Source: an uncultured Oscillospiraceae bacterium (lineage in GTDB: Bacteria; Bacillota; Clostridia; Oscillospirales; Oscillospiraceae). From it: a stretch of 43,100 bases of DNA. How positions within the stretch are numbered: the stretch's first letter is position 1; each line of letters opens with the position of its first letter. This document shows positions 24,480 through 33,048 of the stretch, piece by piece. The stretch covers positions 1-43,100 of the forward strand of contig CAKTEB010000010.1 of assembly GCA_934546685.1 (NCBI GenBank), in the 5' to 3' direction. The notes beneath the pieces are model-generated. The model saw nothing but the letters and a program-made list of their open reading frames with translations, made no database searches and had not been told where the DNA came from. Both the position numbers and the translations under genes were made by a program.

Positions 24480-25191
24480 CAAAATCTCCCCCACCCATTA
24501 CCGGTCACGGCTTCCTGCGGAGCTCCAACCTGTCTACCGGCAGATCACCGCATCGCTGCTCCGGTATCAGTACGAGATCGTGTTGGAGTCCTATGTTTCC
24601 CCTGCGGATGCCGCCCAGGCGGCCCAGGCCGTCCACCGGGATCACCCGGAGCTCTTTTATGTGGATTTCTGGCACTATCGAGTCTCTGCCTCCCACGCCA
24701 CGGGCCTGTGCCGGGGCCTGATCTTCTCCCCGCTGCTGCCAGAATCCATCCTCCCCGCCTGCCAAAATACCGTGGCGAATCAGCTGACCATTTTGCGGAG
24801 CATGCCGGACATCCGCTCCTATCGAAAGCTCGCCGCCTACATCGCCACCGACCTTGAATACCAGGAGACCGGCAAGGAAAACGCCCTTCTCTGCCATACC
24901 ATGCTCGGTCCCCTGCTGCGGCATACCGCCGTCTGTGAGGGGATCCCCAAGCTGTTCCTGCTGTACTGCCAGCAGCTCCGCCTGCCCTGCTGCGTGGTTC
25001 CCGGAGCCCTCCATGGCGCGCCCCATATGTGGAACGCGGTGGAGACGCCCACGGGCCTCCGCCATGTGGACGTGACCGGGGAGCTCTCTAGGACAAAGCG
25101 ACTAGGATCCTGCGGGCCGTGGATCTTCCGCCCCGGGGAGCTGCTCCGCCAGCATGGGTATGCGTGGGATGCGGCGGATGTGGGATTTTGA
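24469..25191 (+). CDS. Transglutaminase-fold cysteine protein of the Ubl operon
   Basis: 240 residues, ATG 24469 overlapping the previous stop. A helical N-terminus (about res 1-150) leads into a transglutaminase-like core with Cys156 (AVCEGIPKLFLLYCQQ, the usual nucleophile at the start of a helix), His186 (GAPHMWNAVE) and Asp201 (HVDVTGEL). All three catalytic positions are in place. The fold serves as peptidase, peptide ligase or transglutaminase. In this operon it could trim, attach or cross-link the modifier, or cleave targets as the effector. It is the last gene before a strong terminator. Confidence 0.82.
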   Translation: MNGNKISPTHYRSRLPAELQPVYRQITASLLRYQYEIVLESYVSPADAAQAAQAVHRDHPELFYVDFWHYRVSASHATGLCRGLIFSPLLPESILPACQNTVANQLTILRSMPDIRSYRKLAAYIATDLEYQETGKENALLCHTMLGPLLRHTAVCEGIPKLFLLYCQQLRLPCCVVPGALHGAPHMWNAVETPTGLRHVDVTGELSRTKRLGSCGPWIFRPGELLRQHGYAWDAADVGF

Positions 25192-25246
25192 CGGTCATGG
25201 GACATATCAGCAATGCGCATGGTGCAGCTGCCGCTTATAACGGCCA

Positions 25247-25284
25247 AAGAGCCAGAAATCGTGAACGCACGGTTTCTGGCTCTT
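25247..25284. terminator. Intrinsic terminator ending the Ubl operon
   Basis: 17-base arms (AAGAGCCAGAAA...CGTG and its complement, one mismatch) with a 4-base loop, then TTCCTCATTTTAT. It may also stop the convergent regulator gene. Confidence 0.8.
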
Positions 25285-25303
25285 CCTCATTTTATATGCA
25301 CTG

Positions 25304-27088
25304 TCAGCCCTTCTGCTCTGAGCTTGCGGTCTCCTTCCGCTCTCCCTTCCTCTGGAGCATCCGCCACAGGGTGGAGCGGCTGATCCCCAGCTGCGCGGCC
25401 GCCTTGCTTTGGTTGCCTCCCGCCCGCTGGATCGCCAGCTTCACCAGCTCCAGGGTCATTTCCTCCAGTGTGCGGCTGGTGTCGAAGCCCTGCTGCTCCC
25501 CCACAGGCTGCGGGGACTCCAGGGCCAGCTGCTGTCGGACGCTCTCCGCAGAGATGTAGGGCCGATCCGCCAGCAGAGTCAGCTGCCGGATCACCCGCTT
25601 CAACTGGTCGATGTTACCGGGCCAAGGATAGCTTTGCAGCAGCTCCTGAGCCTCCGGCACCAGCCCAATGACCTGATGGGTGCTTTCGGCATTGAACTCG
25701 CTGAGGTACAGGCTGCACAGAGCCGGGATCTCAAACATGCGCTCCCGGAGGGGCGGCATCCGCAGAGTCAGGCAGGAGCACTTTTGCCGCAGCACCTGAC
25801 AGATGGGCGCATCCTCCGCCTGGGGGCCGTCCAGCACCACGGAAAACAGGAAGCGGTTGTTTTTCCCCGCGATCACATGCCGGGCCAGCGTATCCGCCTG
25901 CTCCCGGCTCAGCCCGCCGCAGTTTTTGAAGTAGAAGGTTCCGCCCACATCGTAGAGGGGCGAGTCCGTTTTGGTGAGAAAGCTCTGCCAGAACTTATTG
26001 TCCGCCCGGCTGCAGTCCACGATGCACATGGGCCGATCCCGGTTGGGGCCATTGGCATAGAGTACATTGGCCGCCCGATCCTTATGGGTGCTGATCTCTC
26101 CCAGGATCAGCACCGGCGCCCGAGAGGTCGCATAGCGCTGGAGATTCTGGTGCAGTGCTGAATTGATATACTGCTTGAAATACTGGGGCGAGATGTCCTC
26201 ATAGCTGCGATAGCTCACCACCTCGTCCCGCAGGATGGCCGCAGGCAGCGGCTCCGCCTGCAAAAAGAAGTAGCTGCTTCCCTCCACCGGCACTCGCTGG
26301 CAGGAGATCTTCCACTGCTGCTCCTGGATCCGCCGTATCTGCACCGTATCCTCTCCGGACAGCAGCTGTCCGGAGAGCTTTTGCATCTGCTTTCGCAGCC
26401 GGGGCTTTCGCGTCAGGGAAGGGCTCTCCCAAAACACCGACAGATCCTCCTGAAGCACCGCCAATTCCCACTGGTGCTGGCGGGCCTGGCGCTCCAGCAG
26501 CGCATCCCGCACCCGAACCGCCGAGAGAAGCTGATGAAGCTGCAGAGCCTGATGGATGGCGTTTTCCAGGCTCTCCACCCCGGAGGTGATCAAAATAGCA
26601 TCCAGCGAGCACTGCCTTGCGTACCGGGTCGCCACCACGTCGCCAATAATCAGAGAGATCCCCTGAGAGATCAGCTCGTCCACGGTACTCTCCAGCGTAG
26701 CGCCCTGGGAGATGGAATAGATAGGCACATCGTACTGCAGCACGCCGCAGAGCATAGTAGCGACCCTTGCGATATTGGGATAAGCCACCAGGGCATACCG
26801 TCCGGTGTAGCTCTCCGCCAGCTTGAGGGAGGACAGGATATCATAGCTGGACAGCTGGATCTCCACCACGGGGATAGACACCAGGGTCCGCAGCACCTCC
26901 GCCGTGCCTCCCCGGGAGATCACGATGTCGTATTCGTCCTCCCGGATCTCCTGGACCAGCCGGGCCCCCTCGCTGAGGTCGCCTACCAGCACCGTCAAAT
27001 GGATCTCAGGCCGGTCCCTGCACATGTTGAGCAGGATGTTTTTCATACTTTCATAGGGCGCGATCACCAGGATTCGACAGGAGATCAT
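25304..27088 (-). CDS. PrpR-like transcriptional regulator with degenerate AAA+ and Fis-type HTH
   Basis: 594 residues. The N-terminal about 190 residues look like the PrpR sensor domain (RILVIAPYESM..., YDIVISRGGTAEVL, IPVVEIQLSSYDIL), which binds small-molecule effectors. A linker helix and a sigma-54-activator-like AAA+ domain follow, but the Walker A site is eroded (GEISTHKDRAA where GExGxGKE is expected) and no GAFTGA loop is visible. It probably does not drive sigma-54 polymerase and works as a simple DNA-binding regulator through its C-terminal Fis helix-turn-helix (RAGGNQSKAAAQLGISRSTL). ATG 27088 is preferred: GGTGA lies upstream and the sensor domain starts at once. Divergent from the sugar-acid operon it likely controls. 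Confidence 0.82.
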   Translation of the reverse strand: MISCRILVIAPYESMKNILLNMCRDRPEIHLTVLVGDLSEGARLVQEIREDEYDIVISRGGTAEVLRTLVSIPVVEIQLSSYDILSSLKLAESYTGRYALVAYPNIARVATMLCGVLQYDVPIYSISQGATLESTVDELISQGISLIIGDVVATRYARQCSLDAILITSGVESLENAIHQALQLHQLLSAVRVRDALLERQARQHQWELAVLQEDLSVFWESPSLTRKPRLRKQMQKLSGQLLSGEDTVQIRRIQEQQWKISCQRVPVEGSSYFFLQAEPLPAAILRDEVVSYRSYEDISPQYFKQYINSALHQNLQRYATSRAPVLILGEISTHKDRAANVLYANGPNRDRPMCIVDCSRADNKFWQSFLTKTDSPLYDVGGTFYFKNCGGLSREQADTLARHVIAGKNNRFLFSVVLDGPQAEDAPICQVLRQKCSCLTLRMPPLRERMFEIPALCSLYLSEFNAESTHQVIGLVPEAQELLQSYPWPGNIDQLKRVIRQLTLLADRPYISAESVRQQLALESPQPVGEQQGFDTSRTLEEMTLELVKLAIQRAGGNQSKAAAQLGISRSTLWRMLQRKGERKETASSEQKG

Positions 27089-27141
27089 AGACTTCACCAT
27101 CCGTTTCAATTTGCATCACTCATTGTGCTGCATTCGTTACC

Positions 27142-27173
27142 ATTATACAACACGCAGTTTTATGTTGCAACAT
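27142..27173 (-). promoter_or_regulatory. Regulator promoter with a perfect palindrome over its -35
   Basis: Minus-strand TTGCAA (27165-27170), 17 bases, TATAAT (27142-27147). The 12-base palindrome ATGTTGCAACAT (27162-27173) covers the -35 hexamer, and is a likely operator for autoregulation. GCAACAC also occurs at 27248-27254, near the operon start. Confidence 0.6.
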
Positions 27174-27199
27174 GTAACACAAAATAGTAGATATCTACA

Positions 27200-27228
27200 T
27201 TGCACTGTTAAATTCTCTGTGGTAAATA
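27200..27228 (+). promoter_or_regulatory. Promoter of the sugar-acid operon
   Basis: TTGCAC (27200-27205), 17 bases, TAAATA (27223-27228), about 50 bases before ATG 27281. The weak hexamers fit a regulated promoter. Confidence 0.5.
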
Positions 27229-27280
27229 GTATATAAAGGTTTGAAAACGCAACACGCATACTATAAGGAGGCATCCCTCT

Positions 27281-28174
27281 ATGGAGATCAAAGGCATCAT
27301 CGCCGCCATGGCCACGGCCATGCACGAGGACGGCAGCATCAACGAAGCAGAGATCCGCCGACAGGTAAACCGCCATATCGCCGCCGGCGTCAACGGCATC
27401 TTCTGCCTGGGCACCAACGGAGAATTTTATATTCTGAACGCAGACGAGAAAACGCGGGTCATGGAGATCTGCGTGGACGAGGCCCATGGCCGGGTCCCCA
27501 TTTACGCCGGCACCGGCTGCGTGGGCACCCAGGACACCATCGACCTGTCTCTGGCCGCCCAGGAAATCGGCGTGGATGTTCTGTCCATCATTACGCCCTA
27601 TTTTGCGGCGCTGAATCAGGAGGAGCTCTACCGGCACTATGCGGACATCGCCGAGGCCGTGGAGCTGCCCATTGTGATGTACAACATCCCCATGCGCACC
27701 GGCTGCGCCATTGAGCCGGAGACCGTCTCCCGGCTATCCCGGGACTTCTCCAATATCCGGGGCGTCAAGGATTCCAGCGGCAAATTTGAAAACATTCTGG
27801 CCTATATCCAGGGCACAGACCCGGAGACCTTCTCGGTGCTGTCCGGCAACGACGCCCTGATCCTCAAGACCCTGGAGCATGGCGGAAAGGGCGGCATCAC
27901 CGCCGTGGCCAATATTCTGCCGGAGATGATGGTAAGCATCTATCAAAACTGGGCCAAGGGAGACCTGGCCGCCGCCGAGGCCGCCCAGCAGGGCATCCAG
28001 CCCATCCGTGACTGCTTCAAATACGGCAACCCCAATTCCATCGTCAAGCGGGCCGCCAACCTCATCGGCCAGCCCTTGGGCCCCTGCCGAAAGCCCTTTG
28101 GCATGGTCAGTGAGGAGACCGACAAGGCCATTATGGAGACCATTGACCGCTACTATGCGGCCTACAAGCGCTAA
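27281..28174 (+). CDS. Dihydrodipicolinate synthase/N-acetylneuraminate lyase-family aldolase
   Basis: 297 residues, ATG 27281 behind TAAGGAGG. A TIM-barrel class I aldolase: the Schiff-base Lys163 in GVKDSSG, Tyr134 in YNIPMR, and the GTNGEF loop (44-49, where DapA has GTTGE). Operon context with a four-carbon acid kinase and dehydrogenase argues for a catabolic aldolase of a 2-keto-3-deoxy acid type rather than lysine synthesis. It is the first gene of the operon, 14 bases before the alcohol dehydrogenase. Confidence 0.85.
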   Translation: MEIKGIIAAMATAMHEDGSINEAEIRRQVNRHIAAGVNGIFCLGTNGEFYILNADEKTRVMEICVDEAHGRVPIYAGTGCVGTQDTIDLSLAAQEIGVDVLSIITPYFAALNQEELYRHYADIAEAVELPIVMYNIPMRTGCAIEPETVSRLSRDFSNIRGVKDSSGKFENILAYIQGTDPETFSVLSGNDALILKTLEHGGKGGITAVANILPEMMVSIYQNWAKGDLAAAEAAQQGIQPIRDCFKYGNPNSIVKRAANLIGQPLGPCRKPFGMVSEETDKAIMETIDRYYAAYKR

Positions 28175-28188
28175 GGAGGCATCGTACA

Positions 28189-29334
28189 ATGATCAGTACC
28201 CTGAAAATGCCCACCTGTGCCTATCTGGGCCAGGGCAGCGTAAAGAACGTCCCGGAGATCATTCACCGGGAGGGCGCAAAAAAAATCGTTGTCTTCACGG
28301 ACAAGGGCGTGCGCCAGTGCGGCGTATGCGACGGGCTGTTTTCGGCCCTGGAGGGCATCTCCTATGAGGTGCTGGACGATATTCCTCCGGAGCCCAGCTA
28401 TCTGGATGTGGAAAAGATCGCCCAGCAGCTGGAGGACATGTCCTGTGATCTGATCGTAGCCATGGGCGGCGGCAGTGTTATGGACACCGCAAAGCTCTGC
28501 TCCATCCTCAAGGGCGCCCCCTACACCATCCGTGACCTTTTGAAGGATCCCGCCCAGGGGCGCAAGCAGGTAAAGACCATCTTCCTGCCCACCACCTGCG
28601 GCACCGGCTCCGAGGCCACCTGCAACGCCATCGTGGCCATTCCGGAGGAGAGCGTCAAGCAGGGCATTGTCAACGACGCGATGATCCCGGACTATGCGGT
28701 GCTGGATCCCGATACCATTCGCCATCTGCCCAAGTCCATTGTGGCCGCCACCGGCGTAGACGCCCTGGCCCATGTGGTGGAGTGCTACACCTCCCTGAAG
28801 GCCACCCCTTTCAGCGACACCTTCGCCCTGACCGGCGCTAAGCTGATTTTTGAGAACCTGGTGCGGGCCTATGAGCACCCCGAGGATATGGAGGCCAAAA
28901 CAGCCATGATGCTGGGCGCCTTCTACGGCGGCGTGGCCATCACCGGCAGCGGAACCACCGCAGTACACGCCCTCAGCTATCCCCTGGGTGGCAAATTCCA
29001 CATTGCCCACGGCGTCTCCAACGCCATTCTCTTCGCCCAGGTCATGCGCTGCAACCGCCCCGCCTGCGAGAAGCAGCTCTCTGCCCTGTGCGACGGCGTG
29101 TTCCCCCAGTACCATGGCGAGACCGACGAGGAAAAGTCCCATCGGGTCATCGCCGCCATTGAGGAGGTCATCCGCCGGACAGAGATCCCCACGGACCTGA
29201 AGCCCTACGGCGTAAAGCCCTCGGATCTGGATTTCTTAGTCACCTCCGGCAGTCAGCAGCGCCGTCTGCTGGATAACAACCGCAAGGATCTGACCCTGGA
29301 CGAGATCCGGGCCATCTACCAAAGCGTGCTATAA
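28189..29334 (+). CDS. Iron-containing (group III) alcohol dehydrogenase
   Basis: 381 residues, ATG 28189 behind TAAGGAGG. N-terminal NAD(P) domain with MGGGSVMDTAK (the GGGSxxD motif), and a C-terminal helical domain with metal ligands in DALAHVVECYTS and HALSYPLGGKFHIAHG (Asp and three His). Family members reduce small aldehydes such as lactaldehyde, glycolaldehyde or semialdehydes, or oxidise the alcohols. Here it would use an aldehyde from the aldolase reaction, or prepare a hydroxy-acid for the kinase. Confidence 0.88.
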   Translation: MISTLKMPTCAYLGQGSVKNVPEIIHREGAKKIVVFTDKGVRQCGVCDGLFSALEGISYEVLDDIPPEPSYLDVEKIAQQLEDMSCDLIVAMGGGSVMDTAKLCSILKGAPYTIRDLLKDPAQGRKQVKTIFLPTTCGTGSEATCNAIVAIPEESVKQGIVNDAMIPDYAVLDPDTIRHLPKSIVAATGVDALAHVVECYTSLKATPFSDTFALTGAKLIFENLVRAYEHPEDMEAKTAMMLGAFYGGVAITGSGTTAVHALSYPLGGKFHIAHGVSNAILFAQVMRCNRPACEKQLSALCDGVFPQYHGETDEEKSHRVIAAIEEVIRRTEIPTDLKPYGVKPSDLDFLVTSGSQQRRLLDNNRKDLTLDEIRAIYQSVL

Positions 29335-29358
29335 ACAACAACGAAAAGGAGGGGTCAT

Positions 29359-30405
29359 GTGAATCGTCCGATTTTAGGAATTACCATGGGTGATCCCGCT
29401 GGCTGCGGGCCGGAGATCACCGTAAAGGCGCTGGCAGACGCCGCCGTATATCAGCGCTGCCGCCCCCTGGTGGTCGGTGATATCAAGTGCATTCGGGATG
29501 CGCTGCGGGTAACGGGCCATCAGGAATTACAGCTCCATCAGGTGGAGGAGCCCAGCCAGGGGCTCTATACGTTCGGCACCATCGATGTGCTGCACCTGGA
29601 GCTGATCGATTGGGACAAATTTTCCTATGGAAAGGTGGATCCCATGTGCGGCAACGCCGCCTTTGCATGCGTCAAAAAGGTCATCGAGCTGGCCATGGCC
29701 GGGGAGGTGGACGCCACCGTTACCAATGCCCTGAACAAGGAGGCGCTGAACCTGGCGGGCCACCACTTCAACGGCCATACCGAGATCTACGCCCACTATA
29801 CCGGCACCGACAAATATACCATGATGCTGGCCCACAACGACCTGCGGGTGGTTCACGTTTCCACCCATGTGTCCCTGCGTGAGGCCTGTGGCCGGGTGAA
29901 GAAGGATCGGGTCCTGGACGTGATCCGCATCGCCCATAAGGCCTGCCTGGAGCTGGGCATCCAGCAGCCCAAGGTAGGCGTGTGCGGCCTCAACCCTCAC
30001 GCCGGAGAGGACGGCATGTTTGGCCGGGAGGAGATCGAGGAGATCACCCCCGCCATTGAGGCGGCCAAAAGCGAAGGCATCAACGCCCTGGGCCCCATCC
30101 CCCCGGATACCGCCTTTTCCAAGGCCCTGGGCGGCTGGTACGATATCGTGGTGTGCATGTACCACGATCAGGGCCACATTCCCCTGAAGGTCGTTGGCTT
30201 TGTCTACAACAAGGCCGAGGGGCGCTGGGATGCCGTGGCCGGTGTGAACGTGACCCTGGGGCTGCCCATTATCCGGGCCAGCGTAGATCACGGCACGGCC
30301 TTTGGCCATGCGGGCACCGGCGTTGCAAACGAGCTGAGCCTGGTGAACGCCATGGACTATGCCATTCGTATGGCCAATGCCAAGAAGGCTGCCGCTGAGA
30401 AATGA
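29359..30405 (+). CDS. pdxA2: PdxA2-like 4-phospho-threonate/erythronate dehydrogenase
   Basis: 348 residues from GTG 29359, 8 bases after AAAGGAGGGG; the only nearby ATG is out of frame. PdxA-family motifs: GITMGDPAGCGPE, FNGHTE, STHVSL, YHDQGHIPLK and SVDHGTA, which give the metal-binding His residues. True PdxA makes vitamin B6, but a DtnK-like kinase directly downstream marks this as the PdxA2 branch, which oxidises 4-phospho-D-threonate (or the erythronate isomer) and yields dihydroxyacetone phosphate after decarboxylation. The substrate stereochemistry cannot be read from the sequence. Confidence 0.85.
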   Translation: MNRPILGITMGDPAGCGPEITVKALADAAVYQRCRPLVVGDIKCIRDALRVTGHQELQLHQVEEPSQGLYTFGTIDVLHLELIDWDKFSYGKVDPMCGNAAFACVKKVIELAMAGEVDATVTNALNKEALNLAGHHFNGHTEIYAHYTGTDKYTMMLAHNDLRVVHVSTHVSLREACGRVKKDRVLDVIRIAHKACLELGIQQPKVGVCGLNPHAGEDGMFGREEIEEITPAIEAAKSEGINALGPIPPDTAFSKALGGWYDIVVCMYHDQGHIPLKVVGFVYNKAEGRWDAVAGVNVTLGLPIIRASVDHGTAFGHAGTGVANELSLVNAMDYAIRMANAKKAAAEK

Positions 30406-30415
30406 GGCGGTATCC

Positions 30416-31636
30416 ATGTATATCATCATCGCCGACGATTTGACCGGCGCCACCGATACCGGCATTCAGTTTGAAAAGCGCGGCATTCCCACAACGGTGC
30501 TGGTGGGCCCGCCGGAGTGGCCCATGCACCATCATGAAGCTGACACCGCGCTTTCCGTCAATGCCAGCACCCGCGAGCTTGGGCCCCGGGAGGCCGGCCA
30601 GCATACACAGCGCGTTTGTCAGCAATTAGGCATTCAGGATTCCGACCTGGTATTTAAGAAGGTGGACTCTCTGATGCGGGGCAATCCCCCCGAAGAATTA
30701 GAGGCCGTCATGAGGGCCTCCGGCCGCCGGATTGCCCTGGTGGCCCCCAGCTTTCCGGCCATGGGCCGCACCGTGGAGGATGGCATGCTGAAGCTGCCGG
30801 ACGGCACCCAAAAGGATCTTTTGACGCTGTTCACCTGCCGCTCCGGCGTATCCATCCGCCACGTCCCGCTCTCCGCTCTCCGAGCCATGGGCAAAGGGCT
30901 GGCAGCATCTCTGTCCCAGGAGCCGGGCCCCGTGATCTGCCTGTTTGACGCGGTAACGGAGCAGGATCTCTCCCTGGTAGCGGAAATTGGCCATGCCCTG
31001 GAAGCTGCGCCAGTCTACTGCGGCAGTGCGGCTCTGGCCGCGGCCATACCCATCAGCCCTTCCGCGCAGCCGAAAAGTCCGCGGCCTAAGGCCCAAAGGA
31101 TTCTGGTCATTACCGGATCCAGGAAGCAGGAGACCGCCCGGCAGGTTCAGCAGCTGGAGGAGATACACGGGCTCCATACCGTCCGGATTGATCCGGACCG
31201 GCTGTTAGAGGGCCCCGATACTGGCGAGATCCACAAAGCCGCCGAGGCCCTGACGGTTCTCTTGCGGTCAGAGTCTGGCGCGATCCTGACCTTTGACAGT
31301 CTCTTTTGCAGTCAGACCGGCTTCGGCGACGACCGCTTGACGGTCCGTCAATTTGGGCGGCAGCTGGCCGACAAGCTGGGCCAGGTGCTGGAGCTGCTGG
31401 ATCCGGCCCTGTATAATGGGCTGATCCTGGTGGGCGGAGACACCGCCGTGGCCGTATGCCACAGTCTTCAGGCCACAAGAATTCGACTTCTGGAGGAGGT
31501 ACAATGTGGTACCCCCGCCGGTTTGATGGATGACGGCCCCTCCATGGGCCTTCCCATCGTTACAAAATCAGGTGCCTTTGGGGATGAAAACACCCTGATG
31601 CGCGCCTGGAACTACCTTCGCTGCGAAGGAACATAA
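30416..31636 (+). CDS. dtnK: DtnK/OtnK-family four-carbon acid sugar kinase
   Basis: 406 residues, ATG 30416 (the longer frame from 30359 runs through the pdxA2 end). The N-terminal DUF1537 domain begins IIADDLTGATDTGIQF, and FKKVDSLMRGNP follows. The C-terminal nucleotide domain has LILVGGDTAVAV and the glycine/aspartate-rich end GLPIVTKSGAFGDENTL. Family members phosphorylate D-threonate, L-threonate or D-erythronate at O4. It lies 10 bases after pdxA2, the pairing known from D-threonate catabolism. Confidence 0.88.
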   Translation: MYIIIADDLTGATDTGIQFEKRGIPTTVLVGPPEWPMHHHEADTALSVNASTRELGPREAGQHTQRVCQQLGIQDSDLVFKKVDSLMRGNPPEELEAVMRASGRRIALVAPSFPAMGRTVEDGMLKLPDGTQKDLLTLFTCRSGVSIRHVPLSALRAMGKGLAASLSQEPGPVICLFDAVTEQDLSLVAEIGHALEAAPVYCGSAALAAAIPISPSAQPKSPRPKAQRILVITGSRKQETARQVQQLEEIHGLHTVRIDPDRLLEGPDTGEIHKAAEALTVLLRSESGAILTFDSLFCSQTGFGDDRLTVRQFGRQLADKLGQVLELLDPALYNGLILVGGDTAVAVCHSLQATRIRLLEEVQCGTPAGLMDDGPSMGLPIVTKSGAFGDENTLMRAWNYLRCEGT

Positions 31637-31707
31637 GGAGGAGATGGAAACAGTAGCGATGCGAGAAGCCACACCCCGACTACTTAAAGTAGAAAGAAGG
31701 AATTACA

Positions 31708-33000
31708 TTGGAAAACGTTGAAAGCAAAAAAGCCGCCTCTCTGGGCAAAAAATCCATCATCGGCATGATCCTGGGCCTGATTCTGGGTGCCATCCTGTGC
31801 TTTGTCCCCAGCAGCTACGTCCGTGATGACATCATCATCAACACCGTCCTCAACATCGTGGGCAACGGATACCTGAACCTCATTAAAATGACCATCATTC
31901 CCTTTGTCTTTGCCTCTCTGGTCATGGGTATCTCCAGCGCCACCGACGTCAAGCAGGTAGGCCGTATCGGCGGCAAGATCCTGCTGATCTATGTGGCAAC
32001 CACCATTCTGGCCTCCGCCTTCGGCATTCTGGGCGGCATGATCCTCAAGCCCGGCGTGGGCGTGGATCTGGGCTCCTTCGATCTGTCCCAGACCTACGAG
32101 AACGTCAGCACCTCTTTTGCCGACGTTATTCTCGGCTTCATCCCCACCAACATCGTCTCCTCCTTTGCCGAGGGCAAAATGATCCACATCGTTGTCTTTG
32201 CCGTATTCGTGGGCATTGCCATGAGCCTCATCGGCGAGAAGGCCAAGGCAGTCAAGGAGTTCAACGAGTCCCTGGCCCACACCATGCTGAAGATCGTTAA
32301 TATCGTCATGCAGCTGACCCCCTACGGCGTCTGCGCTCTGATGGCCAAGACCGTTGCAAACCTGGGCTTCACCATCATCGTGACCCTGGCCAAGTACTGC
32401 GCCTCCGAGATCTTCCTGCTGTTCCTGTTTGGCCTCATTGTCTACGGCCTGATGTTCAAGATCTTCACTGGCCTGAGCTTTGGAAAGTTCCTGAAGAAGT
32501 ACAGCCGCATTGCCCTGGTTCCCTTCTCCACCTCTTCCTCTAACGCCACCCTGCCCTACTCCATTGAGTTCTGCCAGAGCATCGGCGTTTCCGAGAAGGT
32601 CGCCTCCTTCACCCTGCCCCTGGGCGCAACCCTGAACATGGACGGCAGCGCCATCATGCAGGGCATGACCGCCGTATTCGTAGCCCAGCTCTACAACATC
32701 GACCTGACCTGGCCCATGATCCTGACCATCGTGATCGCCGCTACCCTGGGCACCATCGGCTCCCCCGGCATGCCCGGCGTTGTCATGGTCACCCTGACCG
32801 TGGTGCTCCAGTCCGTGGGCTTCCCCCTGGAGGCCATCGCCATCATCGTTGCCATTGACAAGTTCCCCGATATGTTCAAGACCGTTCTGAACGTGCTGGG
32901 CGATGCCATCGACACCGTAATCGTTGCCAAGTCCGAGGGCGAGTTCGACGCAGACGTATTCAACGGGAAAAAGGAAGCCGACCTGTATGTAGGCGAATAA
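31708..33000 (+). CDS. Dicarboxylate/amino acid:cation symporter (DAACS family)
   Basis: 430 residues from TTG 31708 (TTGGAAAACGTT), the only start with a ribosome site (AGAAAGAAGGA) and the right N-terminus. Eight helices and two re-entrant loops are expected: MTIIPFVFASLVMGI, then SSSNATLPYS (the Ser-rich loop) and GATLNMDGSAIMQG (the NMDGT-like motif). Na+- or H+-driven import of organic acids or amino acids. In this operon it most likely brings in the sugar acid or a related dicarboxylate. Confidence 0.9.
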   Translation: MENVESKKAASLGKKSIIGMILGLILGAILCFVPSSYVRDDIIINTVLNIVGNGYLNLIKMTIIPFVFASLVMGISSATDVKQVGRIGGKILLIYVATTILASAFGILGGMILKPGVGVDLGSFDLSQTYENVSTSFADVILGFIPTNIVSSFAEGKMIHIVVFAVFVGIAMSLIGEKAKAVKEFNESLAHTMLKIVNIVMQLTPYGVCALMAKTVANLGFTIIVTLAKYCASEIFLLFLFGLIVYGLMFKIFTGLSFGKFLKKYSRIALVPFSTSSSNATLPYSIEFCQSIGVSEKVASFTLPLGATLNMDGSAIMQGMTAVFVAQLYNIDLTWPMILTIVIAATLGTIGSPGMPGVVMVTLTVVLQSVGFPLEAIAIIVAIDKFPDMFKTVLNVLGDAIDTVIVAKSEGEFDADVFNGKKEADLYVGE

Positions 33001-33048
33001 GCCCCGCTTCCTCCACTTTGTCACTATTTTGAGTAAGGAGAATCCGCT

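Noticed and set aside
20686..25191. Canonical Bil operon
   Set aside because: Ubl is single-domain, gene order differs, and membrane finger, zinc ribbon and transglutaminase genes are added.
29359..30405. PdxA for vitamin B6 synthesis
   Set aside because: The adjacent DtnK-like kinase and catabolic neighbours favour the PdxA2 branch.
31684..33024. 446-codon minus-strand open frame opposite the DAACS transporter
   Set aside because: Extreme Gly/His/Asp/Asn bias is typical of antisense reading of a helical transporter; the plus-strand gene has all family motifs.
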